Positions 1-6,148 of a stretch of DNA of 22,949 bases are shown one piece after another. Origin of the DNA: JASFQI01 sp050115555 (lineage in GTDB: Bacteria; Desulfobacterota; DSM-4660; Desulfatiglandales; HGW-15). Both the position numbers and the translations under genes were made by a program. Numbering within the stretch: position 1 is the first letter of the stretch; each line of letters opens with the position of its first letter. The DNA lies in contig JASFQI010000035.1 in NCBI GenBank assembly GCA_050115555.1, positions 1 to 22,949 on the forward strand, in the 5' to 3' direction. The notes beneath the pieces were generated by a model, which was not told the DNA's origin, ran no database searches, and worked only from the letters and a program-made list of their open reading frames with translations.

Positions 1-833
1 GCCTGACGAATGATGCGTCGCTGGAGGCCCGGCTCGAGTCCCATCCAGGCCTCTCTGATAAACGAGACGCTCTTCTCGTTGGAAGGCCCGCATCTGTGCC
101 CATCCAACCACTGCCTTGCCGCCTTGCCCATAAAGCGGTCCTCCTCGCGCAGGAGATCTGCCAGGTCCGCCAAGTGCTCCACGAGCCGGTTCTGGTATTC
201 CAGAAGTTGGGGGAGGACCTCGAGACGAATGCGGTTTCGCAGGCACCCGGGCTCCAGATTGGACGGGTCCGTGCACCAGGAAAGGCCGTTTTCGCGAAGG
301 TAATCCTCGACCTGGAAGCGGCGTACGTTAATCAGGGGGCGAATCACACCCGGCTCCCGGACCAGTGGTATGCCCGCAAGACCGGAAGGGCCGCTCCCCC
401 TGAGGAGCCTCATGAGCACAGTCTCGGCCTGATCATCCATGGTGTGCGCCACGGCAAGGCGTTGCCCCCGGTACTTCTGCCGAACACCCTCCAGGAAGGA
501 ATACCGCGCTTCCCGCGCGCGCTCTTCCAGGGATCCCTTGCCCTGGAGTAAATCCGGCGCCGCACCCGTTTCAAAGGCAAGACCCCGCCTTTGGGCCATC
601 TCGCGCACAAAGCGGGTCTCGGATGCATCCTCGACCCCGCGCAGCCTGTGGTCAAAGTGCGCCACCACCAGGTGCAGATCCAGATCCGGCGCCAGCCGAT
701 GCAGGATATCCAGCAGACAGGTAGAGTCCGGGCCACCGGATGCGGCCAACACCACCCGGTCCCCCTGCTGGACCATGTCGTGGCGGCTCAGGGTGTCGCG
801 TACGGTTCGAATCAAGGTTTGAACAGCACTCAA
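1..833 (-). CDS. tilS: tRNA(Ile)-lysidine synthetase TilS, C-terminal part cut off by the window edge
   Basis: TilS uses ATP to attach lysine to C34 of the CAU-anticodon tRNA-Ile, so that it reads AUA instead of AUG; it acts in the cytoplasm and is essential in most bacteria. The frame is open from about 833 to position 1 (277 codons; complete family members run to roughly 430-480). It shows the PP-loop SGGPDS (residues 32-37), HFDHRLRG (about 59-66), HTMDDQAET (130-138) and the downstream RPLINVRR and RNRIRLEVLP stretches typical of the family. There is no ATG before the PP-loop except M20 at 776. The TTG at 833, just after the stop of the upstream gene (stop ends at 840), gives a normal N-terminus of about 31 residues before the motif, so I prefer it; ATG 776 is the alternative. 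The tight spacing suggests translational coupling to the thioredoxin-like gene. Function is near certain, the start is not. Confidence 0.93.
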   Translation of the reverse strand, partial: MSAVQTLIRTVRDTLSRHDMVQQGDRVVLAASGGPDSTCLLDILHRLAPDLDLHLVVAHFDHRLRGVEDASETRFVREMAQRRGLAFETGAAPDLLQGKGSLEERAREARYSFLEGVRQKYRGQRLAVAHTMDDQAETVLMRLLRGSGPSGLAGIPLVREPGVIRPLINVRRFQVEDYLRENGLSWCTDPSNLEPGCLRNRIRLEVLPQLLEYQNRLVEHLADLADLLREEDRFMGKAARQWLDGHRCGPSNEKSVSFIREAWMGLEPGLQRRIIRQ

Positions 834-839
834 AGCCGG

Positions 840-1397
840 CTACTTTTCTGCCAGAAGCTGATCCACCACTCGATTCAACTGCTTCAGGATGTGCTCCACC
901 ATGCCGGTGTGCTTCAACCGAATGCGGTTCTCCGAATCGATGATGACCAGAGACGGGTGGGCGGTGAGGTGGAAGGCTTGAAAGGCCTCGCTTCCCTCAT
1001 CATAGGCAAAGGGCAGATCGTATCGATAGGTGGGATGGGAAGAAGACTGGTACCACTTCTTTTTCACACATTCCTTCGCTTTTTCAAGGGATTCATATCC
1101 GGAATTCACCATGAAAAAAGCCACGTCCGGATGGTCCTTGTATTTCTGGTGAAACGTCTCCAGCTCGGGCATCTCCTTTTTGCAGGGCCCGCACGTGGAC
1201 ATCCAGAAATCAAGCACCACGATCTTGCCCTGGAACTCGGAGGACTGAACCCGACCGCCTTCAAAGGTACACAGTTCAAAGAGAGGCGCCTTTTCATCGG
1301 CATCCTTCATCAAAAACAGGCCTACGGACCAGGCCGGTGTAGACAAGCTCCAAAGCAACACCGCCACGGAAAAAACCCTACACATTCGTATCGTCAT
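840..1397 (-). CDS. TlpA/ResA-like exported thioredoxin-fold protein
   Basis: 185 residues. The N-terminus is a signal peptide (hydrophobic about residues 8-20, possible cleavage after AWS near 24), followed by a thioredoxin/AhpC-TSA type fold. The active-site motif STCGPCKKEMPE carries the redox pair C69 and C72, and TAHPSLVIID holds the cis-proline P148. Such proteins reduce or exchange disulfides in the periplasm, for example in cytochrome c maturation or redox protection; the partner here cannot be told. The start at ATG 1397 is chosen because GGAG lies 8 bases before it and a signal peptide follows. The frame stays open upstream to 1928, but that extension is low-complexity and runs over the 3' end of the TPR lipoprotein gene. 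C110 and C43 are extra cysteines outside the motif. The stop is followed directly by tilS, so the two are probably co-transcribed. Confidence 0.9.
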   Translation of the reverse strand: MTIRMCRVFSVAVLLWSLSTPAWSVGLFLMKDADEKAPLFELCTFEGGRVQSSEFQGKIVVLDFWMSTCGPCKKEMPELETFHQKYKDHPDVAFFMVNSGYESLEKAKECVKKKWYQSSSHPTYRYDLPFAYDEGSEAFQAFHLTAHPSLVIIDSENRIRLKHTGMVEHILKQLNRVVDQLLAEK

Positions 1398-1486
1398 CCT
1401 TTTCTCCGGGAAGGCAGGTCCGCAGACCCAATGAATGCTAGATGGCTCGTAATGTTCCCTTGTTCCCCGAACACTCCCGTGTGGTT

Positions 1487-1536
1487 TTGAATCTCCCCGC
1501 AGCAAGCTTGAGGAATGCGCGAGCGAAGCATTTTCA
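1487..1536 (+). repeat. Dispersed intergenic repeat, copy 1 (degenerate hairpin form)
   Basis: The stretch starts TTGAATCTCCCCGCAGCAAG and ends with GAATGCGCGAGCGAAGCAT plus TTTCA. The same core (TTGAATC, CCCCGCAG, then GAATGCGC-AGCGAAGCAT-TTCA) recurs at 3210-3269. Copy 1 keeps only one arm of the GC hairpin. It lies about 170 bases beyond the stop of the TPR lipoprotein gene. Confidence 0.6.
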
Positions 1537-1601
1537 AAAGGGGAATGGACGGATTTCCCCCTCCATTGTGTTGGCTTTTCGCATCCAATTGCCGTTGTGT
1601 T

Positions 1602-1637
1602 CGATTGCGATAGAGACCCCGATTTCGATTCCGATGA
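1602..1637. repeat. Hexamer-phased CGATNN tract
   Basis: Six consecutive hexamers read CGATTG, CGATAG, AGACCC, CGATTT, CGATTC, CGATGA; five of the six begin CGAT in exact 6-base register, and another CGATTGG follows at about 1651. The tract sits in the non-coding stretch 1398-1702 between the thioredoxin-like gene and the TPR lipoprotein gene. That stretch of about 300 bases otherwise holds only repeat copy 1; I see no convincing promoter or gene in it. Confidence 0.55.
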
Positions 1638-1702
1638 TCCAACCCCGGCTCGATTGGATAAAAGGGCTTCATACCATGCCCAACCTGGGCAAGAAAACAC
1701 TA

Positions 1703-2257
1703 TCAGGTATAACAGGAGCGATCGTTGATTACACGCTGAAGGGAAACGTTGACTATGTTCGCGAGATCGGTCTTTCCCAAGACCTTCAGCTTGACGGCAT
1801 CCAGCCTGTACGTGCGCAACAGGGGAGTATCCGGTGGAGCCTCTCCCAGGTACATCATCATAATCCTTCGAAGCCGGTGCACCTCCTCCTCGACCCTTTC
1901 CCGGTATTGAAAGGAAAATCCCGACCACACGTCAATGGCGGAATCAATCCTTCCCACGTTTACATAGGCCTGGCCCAGGCGCAGGGCGGAAAAGGAGTTG
2001 TCCGGTTCCATGCGAAGCGCTTCCTCGAAAAGGGCGATGGACTTGTCGATCTCCCCGGTTTTCAAGTACGCAAAGCCCAGGCCGTTTCGGGCTTTCACGG
2101 AATCCGGATTCTCCTCTAAATAGGCCTGATACAGCTCGATGGCCCCATCGTAATTCCCAAACGTCATTTTAAAACCGGCCATGCCCAGGGTACCGCAACC
2201 CGATATCACGGCCGCGAGGACACACAAGACCATGGACACTAAGATGCGTTGAACCAT
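1703..2257 (-). CDS. TPR-repeat lipoprotein
   Basis: 184 residues. A lipoprotein signal peptide ends in the lipobox ISGC with the acylated cysteine at C21, so the protein should be membrane-anchored on the periplasmic side. Residues about 35-115 form at least two to three tetratricopeptide repeats (NYDGAIELYQAYLEENPDS, then ARNGLGFAYLKTGEIDKSIA, then ALRLGQAYVNVGRIDSAIDV). The family resembles the PilF/NrfG-type tetratricopeptide lipoproteins that scaffold envelope assemblies, but the C-terminal 70 residues (basic, HRLRRIMMMYLGEAPPD) are not recognised. The start ATG 2257 has a GAGG element about 9 bases upstream. No partner operon is visible: the next gene upstream begins 290 bases away. Specific role unknown. 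Confidence 0.85.
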   Translation of the reverse strand: MVQRILVSMVLCVLAAVISGCGTLGMAGFKMTFGNYDGAIELYQAYLEENPDSVKARNGLGFAYLKTGEIDKSIALFEEALRMEPDNSFSALRLGQAYVNVGRIDSAIDVWSGFSFQYRERVEEEVHRLRRIMMMYLGEAPPDTPLLRTYRLDAVKLKVLGKTDLANIVNVSLQRVINDRSCYT

Positions 2258-2418
2258 TTGATTTCCCCTCGACCCCCGAAGTGGAATCTCCTCGCAATTC
2301 TAATGAGTTGCGGGAGACATCTCAAATAACCATGCGCTCTGCGCGCATCCATTCTTCTACCCCGCCCACTGAGGACGTGAAACAGCGAATACAACGGCAA
2401 CGCGCTTTTTACAAACCA

Positions 2419-2448
2419 ATCCCAAAGTTCGTGCTTTCTGAGAGTCAA
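2419..2448 (-). promoter_or_regulatory. Weak sigma-70-like promoter candidate for the TPR lipoprotein
   Basis: On the minus strand TTGACT (2448-2443) is followed after 18 bases by TGGGAT (2424-2419). The -35 is good and the -10 is poor. A perfect 10-base palindrome GCATTAATGC (2463-2472) lies 14 bases upstream of the -35 and could be an operator. This is the only promoter-like element I found in 2258-2547. Confidence 0.25.
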
Positions 2449-2494
2449 ACATTGAAGTAAAAGCATTAATGCTGGCATTGCAGTTCGTCCACCT

Positions 2495-2548
2495 ATGCCT
2501 GTATGTCCGCACCCTCCCAGAGACACAGGAGAACCGGGGCACAGGCAT
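2495..2548. repeat. Inverted repeat at the 3' end of the receiver gene
   Basis: ATGCCTGT (2495-2502) and ACAGGCAT (2541-2548) are exact complements 38 bases apart, with a second nested pair CTCC/GGAG inside. The element begins at the stop codon of the receiver gene and could form a long 3' stem in its mRNA. It has no U-tract, so it is not a standard intrinsic terminator. Confidence 0.4.
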
Positions 2549-2997
2549 CAAAATCTCGACACACTCTCCGCAAGGACCGGATCCTGAAGGAGCTTTTTAG
2601 CGAACCGTACGTACTTGTTTACAATGGAACGAACGGCGAGCTGAAGGGCAAAGGCTCGGACCGGCTTTTCCAGCAGGTGGGTGATGTCAGAGGCCACACA
2701 CATATTGACCACATCGTCGCTTGCATTGCCCGTGATGATGATCGAATCCTCGTATGCCATGGGAAATCGATCCGCAATGGTGTCCAGGAAACCGAAGCAG
2801 TTCATCTCCCCGATGTATACGTCCAGGACAAATACCGCCACACTGGTCTGCCGAGTCCCGCAGTATCGAACCGCCTCCTCCATTCGGGTGAAGGGAAATA
2901 CGTTCCCCCATGTATAAAACCGTCGAATGATTCCCTCAAGGACTTCGCACACTGCGGAATCGTCATCGAGAATGATGACATCCAGCCCGTCGGACAT
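2548..2997 (-). CDS. Receiver-domain-only response regulator
   Basis: 149 residues, essentially one CheY-like receiver domain. The acidic pocket is D11-D13 (IILDDDSAVC), the phospho-acceptor D59 (FVLDVYIGE), the switch threonine T89 (IIITGNAS) and the conserved lysine K111 (LEKPV). A helical tail of about 30 residues follows (KYVRFAKKLLQDPVLAES) but no DNA-binding or enzymatic output domain. It must act by protein-protein contact or as a phosphate relay. The start at ATG 2997 is preceded by GGAGGGAGCC; the frame is open further upstream to 3123, but without a good ribosome site, and that stretch has no domain character. No kinase lies beside it, so its partner is elsewhere. Confidence 0.88.
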   Translation of the reverse strand: MSDGLDVIILDDDSAVCEVLEGIIRRFYTWGNVFPFTRMEEAVRYCGTRQTSVAVFVLDVYIGEMNCFGFLDTIADRFPMAYEDSIIITGNASDDVVNMCVASDITHLLEKPVRAFALQLAVRSIVNKYVRFAKKLLQDPVLAESVSRF

Positions 2998-3131
2998 GGC
3001 TCCCTCCTGCTTGCGTGAATCGATCAGCTTCTGCTGTTTAAGCGTTTCGTCGTGTGCCCTTGAAATGATTGTCCATTTTGATCGGGCGTTACCACCGGCC
3101 GAAACCCTCTGAACGGAAACCAAGCTCGATC

Positions 3132-3160
3132 AGTTTAAAAAATGCCAGCAATTTCGTCAA
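3132..3160 (-). promoter_or_regulatory. Sigma-70 promoter of the receiver-only regulator
   Basis: On the minus strand TTGACG (3160-3155), a 17-base spacer, then TAAACT (3137-3132). It points at the receiver gene and would give a leader of about 125 bases before ATG 2997. Confidence 0.6.
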
Positions 3161-3186
3161 TGATCGCTTCAGCTTTAGGATATAGA

Positions 3187-3205
3187 ACATTCCCCTGGGG
3201 GAAGT
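3187..3205. repeat. Short stem-loop beyond the glycosyltransferase gene
   Basis: TTCCCC-TG-GGGGAA (3190-3203), extended by AAC/GTT with one bulged base. It lies between the receiver promoter and the 3' end of the minus-strand glycosyltransferase gene and may help end that transcript, but no T-tract follows on either strand. Confidence 0.35.
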
Positions 3206-3209
3206 TGCC

Positions 3210-3269
3210 TTGAATCCCCCCGCAGTCCCGTCGCAGGCGGGGAAGGAATGCGCAAGCGAAGCATCTTCA
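3210..3269 (+). repeat. Dispersed intergenic repeat, copy 2 (intact hairpin form)
   Basis: Starts TTGAATCCCCCCGCAG and contains a GC stem CCCCGC (3218-3223) / GCGGGG (3237-3242), then GAATGCGCAAGCGAAGCAT and CTTCA. It matches copy 1 at 1487-1536 at both flanks. Its last three bases (3267-3269) are the stop codon of the minus-strand glycosyltransferase gene, so the repeat butts against that gene's end. Confidence 0.65.
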
Positions 3270-4196
3270 CAGCAGCAGCGCCTTGGCCGCGGCCATCGTG
3301 GCCTCGACCAAGCTTCTGTCCTGCGGCTCCTTCGAAATCACCCGCACCCTCGGCCCCAAGGGGGCCCACACGCGAGGATCGGTTTTTCGGAACAAGGCCA
3401 CTGTCGGGATTCCGAGCATGGCGGCCAAATGGGTCACGCCGCTGTCATGCCCCACGTAGAGCCCAGCGTGTCCCAAAAGGGAAGGAAGGGCCTCGCTCGG
3501 AGTTTCCTGCACGACCCGGATCTTCTCCTGCGGGCTCAACCCTTCAAACGCTTCTCTCAAGGGGACTTCCGCCGGACCCAGCAGTAGGGTGATCCGCGTC
3601 CATTCCATTTCCCAGGCTGCTTCCCGAAACGCCTTGATCAGCTCCAGCCAAAACGCCGGAGAATGGTTTTTGTGCCGTCCGCCGGAACCCGGGTGGAGGA
3701 CGATGTCCGCTTCTTCCCCGGCAGTATCCCCCGGCGACAGGAGAGGAGCACTGCGCGCCCGGTGCATGCAGGTTTCAGGATCGATTTCCATTCCCACCTC
3801 CACCAGACACTCCGCCAGGTATCTGGCCGCGTGCACGCAGCCTCCCTCCGGGGGTACGCCAGGAAACACCCCGACCTTGGACCTCGGGAACAGGGCCACG
3901 AGGTTACGCTCGAACGAACGGTCCGTATCCCGCAAAAAAGCCACGACCCGCTGAGGGGAATTCGGCAGTTCAAAAAAACCCTCCTCGAGGTGCCCCTCAA
4001 AAAGGCCATGCCAACCTCCTACTTCGAAGTCGAAGCATCGTGCCGCAAGCGGGCGCAGCAGGGACAGCCCTGGCTGCCGGGCCACGACGGTGACGTCCGT
4101 GTGTTCTTCAAGGCGATCCAGGGCCGGTACGAGAAGCAACGTGTCACCCAGCGCGCCGGGACGGAGGATCAGGGCTTGTGCCCGATCTTGCATCAT
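3267..4196 (-). CDS. Glycosyltransferase family 9 (heptosyltransferase-like)
   Basis: 309 residues. GT9 enzymes transfer heptose or a related sugar from a nucleotide donor onto the inner core of lipopolysaccharide at the cytoplasmic face of the inner membrane. Visible signatures are LRPGALGDTLLLVPAL (residues 11-26, acceptor-side loop), HPGSGGRHKNHSPAFW (168-183, donor-binding loop) and VGHDSGVTHLAAMLGIPTVA (248-267). Length is usual for the family. ATG 4196 is chosen over the more upstream ATG 4259 because AGGGAG lies 7 bases before it and the family N-terminus starts there; a second ATG follows immediately at 4193. The gene stands alone, with no other lipopolysaccharide genes within the window, so its acceptor cannot be inferred. 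The 3' end touches a dispersed repeat. Confidence 0.9.
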   Translation of the reverse strand: MMQDRAQALILRPGALGDTLLLVPALDRLEEHTDVTVVARQPGLSLLRPLAARCFDFEVGGWHGLFEGHLEEGFFELPNSPQRVVAFLRDTDRSFERNLVALFPRSKVGVFPGVPPEGGCVHAARYLAECLVEVGMEIDPETCMHRARSAPLLSPGDTAGEEADIVLHPGSGGRHKNHSPAFWLELIKAFREAAWEMEWTRITLLLGPAEVPLREAFEGLSPQEKIRVVQETPSEALPSLLGHAGLYVGHDSGVTHLAAMLGIPTVALFRKTDPRVWAPLGPRVRVISKEPQDRSLVEATMAAAKALLL

Positions 4197-4381
4197 TCGA
4201 TTGCTCCCTGGAAACACCTTACCTTCCAATCCGGCATCTTTCCATGAAAAATGGAGCACCCAGACCCGCCTCCGAATGTGACAAGCGCCGTCGCCATACG
4301 CGAAAGCCGATGAAACGCAGGGCCGACTTCAGCAAGAGGTCTTTGCGCGAGCCGAGGTGCCGCGAGAAGATACAATCTTTT

Positions 4382-4401
4382 CTCTGAAACACTCTGAAAC
4401 A
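4382..4401. repeat. Perfect tandem 10-mer upstream of the porin promoter
   Basis: CTCTGAAACA occurs twice head to tail with no gap. A 10-base period puts both copies on one face of the helix, and the pair ends 58 bases before the -35 of the porin promoter. The surrounding stretch 4197-4459 has no convincing gene. Confidence 0.5.
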
Positions 4402-4459
4402 GAGCGAGGGTCCTACCGCGTTCGAATTCCGGAAGGACCTAAAAACTCGAACAAAATCC

Positions 4460-4488
4460 TTGACAAGCCTCTTTGGATGGGGTTCAAT
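4460..4488 (+). promoter_or_regulatory. Sigma-70 promoter of the outer-membrane protein gene
   Basis: TTGACA (4460-4465, consensus), a 17-base spacer, then TTCAAT (4483-4488, four of six matches). Transcription should start near 4495, giving a leader of about 150 bases. Confidence 0.75.
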
Positions 4489-4522
4489 GCGTAAGATTTC
4501 CGTCCTTGGGGCGGAGGTGTGA

Positions 4523-4539
4523 CCGCACATCGTGTGCGG
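4523..4539 (+). promoter_or_regulatory. Stem-loop in the porin leader
   Basis: CCGCACA-TCG-TGTGCGG is a perfect 7-base-pair stem with a 3-base loop, about 30 bases into the predicted transcript. It may protect the 5' end or take part in post-transcriptional control, as is common for outer-membrane protein mRNAs. No T-run follows, so it is not a terminator. Confidence 0.5.
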
Positions 4540-4565
4540 GCATGCGAATTCTGGGAGGAAAGGAG

Positions 4566-4613
4566 GTGAAATTCCAGGGTTTCTGTCTGATGAGTTCGTT
4601 TTTTTCTTTCTGA
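4566..4613 (+). CDS. Possible 15-residue leader peptide in the porin 5' UTR
   Basis: A GTG-started frame reads MKFQGFCLMSSFFSF and stops at 4611-4613. GGGAGG at 4552-4557 would be its ribosome site; the adjacent AGGAGGTGA (4561-4569), a near-perfect anti-SD complement, overlaps the GTG. Five of the fifteen residues are Phe. The ATG at 4590 is in the same frame. Translation is not proven; the strong SD-like stretch could instead be a ribosome standby or binding site. Confidence 0.22.
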   Translation: MKFQGFCLMSSFFSF

Positions 4614-4646
4614 TTGTTTGATTTCACTTTTTTAGGAGGAAAGAGC

Positions 4647-5918
4647 ATGAGAAAAGCGTTGATCGCACTGATGGCTATGGCCCTAGTGACGGCCTTCGCC
4701 ATGCCCGCTGCAGCGGCCGAGAAAAGCGAGGTCAGCTTCGGCGGCTACGTCCAGTTCCAGACTTTCGTCATTGACCAGGATGAAGCCGCGCTGGACATGG
4801 ATGCTGACGGCAGTTGGGACGACGGCCGGTATGACGACACCACCACGGTATGGGATCTGGACAATGACTGCAGCCGGTTCAATGCCACGTTCAAGCGGGA
4901 AGACTTCACCGCGTTCGTGGAAATTCGTCCGAACAATGGAAGCTACTTCCGACAGTGGTATGCGGAGTGGGACTTCGGGCCCGGGTACCTCCTGATCGGT
5001 CATACCTGGGTTCCTGCGTTCAATTCGATCTCCTCGACCTGCATGAATGCCGGCGACCTGGCCGGTCAAGGGTATTCCTTGGGCACCCTCTTTACAGGAG
5101 ACCCGGCTTGCGGGCCTTTCCGGACTGGGCAGATTCGGCTGCGCTTCCCCTTTAGCATGGGAAGCTTTATGTTCGGAGCCCTCGATCCGACGAGCGCCTC
5201 TGGTGCGGCCTTTTGGGACGGGGCTGGTGGAACAGGGACTGCCAATGAATTTGGTACGGCCGAAGACGACGTGGACTACACTCTTCCCTGGTTCCAGGCC
5301 AATCTCAATTTGAACTTCGGGCCGGTGGGATTCAACCTCTTCGGATCCTGGAGCGAATTCGAGGAAGTGTACCGAAACCAGAACGGCGACAACGAGCCTG
5401 ACGAGACCGAATTCGACATCGATACCTGGCATGTGGGCGCGACCGGCAAGTTCACTGCAGGCCCCTTCAGCCTGGCCCTGGCCGGCTGGTTTGGCGAGAA
5501 CGTCACGATGTCCATGGTCAATCACCCCAGCGCGGCGAGGGGCGGGGCGGGCTTGCTTGCCCCCATCATCTACGACGCGGATGGGGATAATGAGCTCGAC
5601 TCGGTCCATGACACGGACGACTGGGGCGCCCACATCAATGTCTCCTTCAAGCTCAACGACATGGTGAGCTTTGCAGCTGGCGGCGGTCTCATGGAGCAGG
5701 ATCGATCCGACGACCAGGTAGGCAATAACAACGGCGACGAGCTGGACGTCGAATGGTCCTCATGGTATGTGAACGCCACCATCACCGTGGCCGAAGGCTT
5801 TACCCTCACGCCTGAGGTCGGCGAGTACGACTTCGGGACTAAGACGATGGACGGCGGCGAGCCTTGGGATCTGGGGGATACCGTTTACTACGGCGTCTTC
5901 TGGCACATGAACTTCTAA
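4647..5918 (+). CDS. Outer-membrane beta-barrel protein, probable porin
   Basis: 423 residues. A clear signal peptide (MRKALIALMAMALVTAFAMP, cleavage probably after A24) precedes a mature protein of alternating amphipathic strands rich in Gly, Asp, Trp and Phe. It ends in YYGVFWHMNF; a C-terminal phenylalanine preceded by alternating hydrophobics is the BAM-recognition signature of outer-membrane barrels. Asp/Asn-rich loops such as DADGSWDDGRYDD and DADGDNELDS resemble calcium-binding loops or fused EF-hand-like turns. The start ATG 4647 follows AGGAGG by 7 bases; the frame is open 33 bases further up but with no ribosome site. It is monocistronic: own sigma-70 promoter (4460), 150-base leader, strong terminator (5954). 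Likely an abundant general or solute porin; I do not recognise a named family. Confidence 0.85.
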   Translation: MRKALIALMAMALVTAFAMPAAAAEKSEVSFGGYVQFQTFVIDQDEAALDMDADGSWDDGRYDDTTTVWDLDNDCSRFNATFKREDFTAFVEIRPNNGSYFRQWYAEWDFGPGYLLIGHTWVPAFNSISSTCMNAGDLAGQGYSLGTLFTGDPACGPFRTGQIRLRFPFSMGSFMFGALDPTSASGAAFWDGAGGTGTANEFGTAEDDVDYTLPWFQANLNLNFGPVGFNLFGSWSEFEEVYRNQNGDNEPDETEFDIDTWHVGATGKFTAGPFSLALAGWFGENVTMSMVNHPSAARGGAGLLAPIIYDADGDNELDSVHDTDDWGAHINVSFKLNDMVSFAAGGGLMEQDRSDDQVGNNNGDELDVEWSSWYVNATITVAEGFTLTPEVGEYDFGTKTMDGGEPWDLGDTVYYGVFWHMNF

Positions 5919-5953
5919 GCAGATCCGACTGAACGGCATTCATTGCCACACAC

Positions 5954-5987
5954 AAGGCCCGGTGGAGAATTCAGCCGGGCCTTTTTT
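5954..5987 (+). terminator. Intrinsic terminator of the porin gene
   Basis: AAGGCCCGG (5954-5962) pairs perfectly with CCGGGCCTT (5975-5983) around a 12-base loop, followed by a six-T run (5982-5987). It lies 36 bases after the porin stop. Confidence 0.92.
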
Positions 5988-6079
5988 ATGCTCCTTCGCG
6001 TGAGGGAGCCGGAAGGAGGTGCCTCCATGGAACCCGCCGCTCCTGCTCCTCTGGTGCAGGAAGGGACCGGGATTTGTGT

Positions 6080-6108
6080 TTGACATCGTCTGCCATCTTC
6101 ATAATAAT
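6080..6108 (+). promoter_or_regulatory. Sigma-70 promoter of the FG-GAP protein gene
   Basis: TTGACA (6080-6085, consensus), a 17-base spacer and AATAAT (6103-6108, five of six). It lies inside the upstream extension of the reading frame, which supports the later start at 6149. Confidence 0.78.
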
Positions 6109-6148
6109 CCGCGGGACAATATCAAATAACCGTGCCCTTGGAGAAACC

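Noticed and set aside
1398..1928. Upstream extension of the thioredoxin-like frame
   Set aside because: Would overlap the TPR lipoprotein gene and place a signal peptide in the middle of the protein; GGAG and a signal peptide support the start at 1397.
4219..4530. Minus-strand 103-codon frame upstream of the glycosyltransferase
   Set aside because: Arg-rich, no recognisable fold, runs through the porin promoter region; no ribosome site.
4683..5633. Minus-strand open frame (316 codons) opposite the porin
   Set aside because: Antisense shadow; the plus strand has promoter, SD, signal peptide and terminator.
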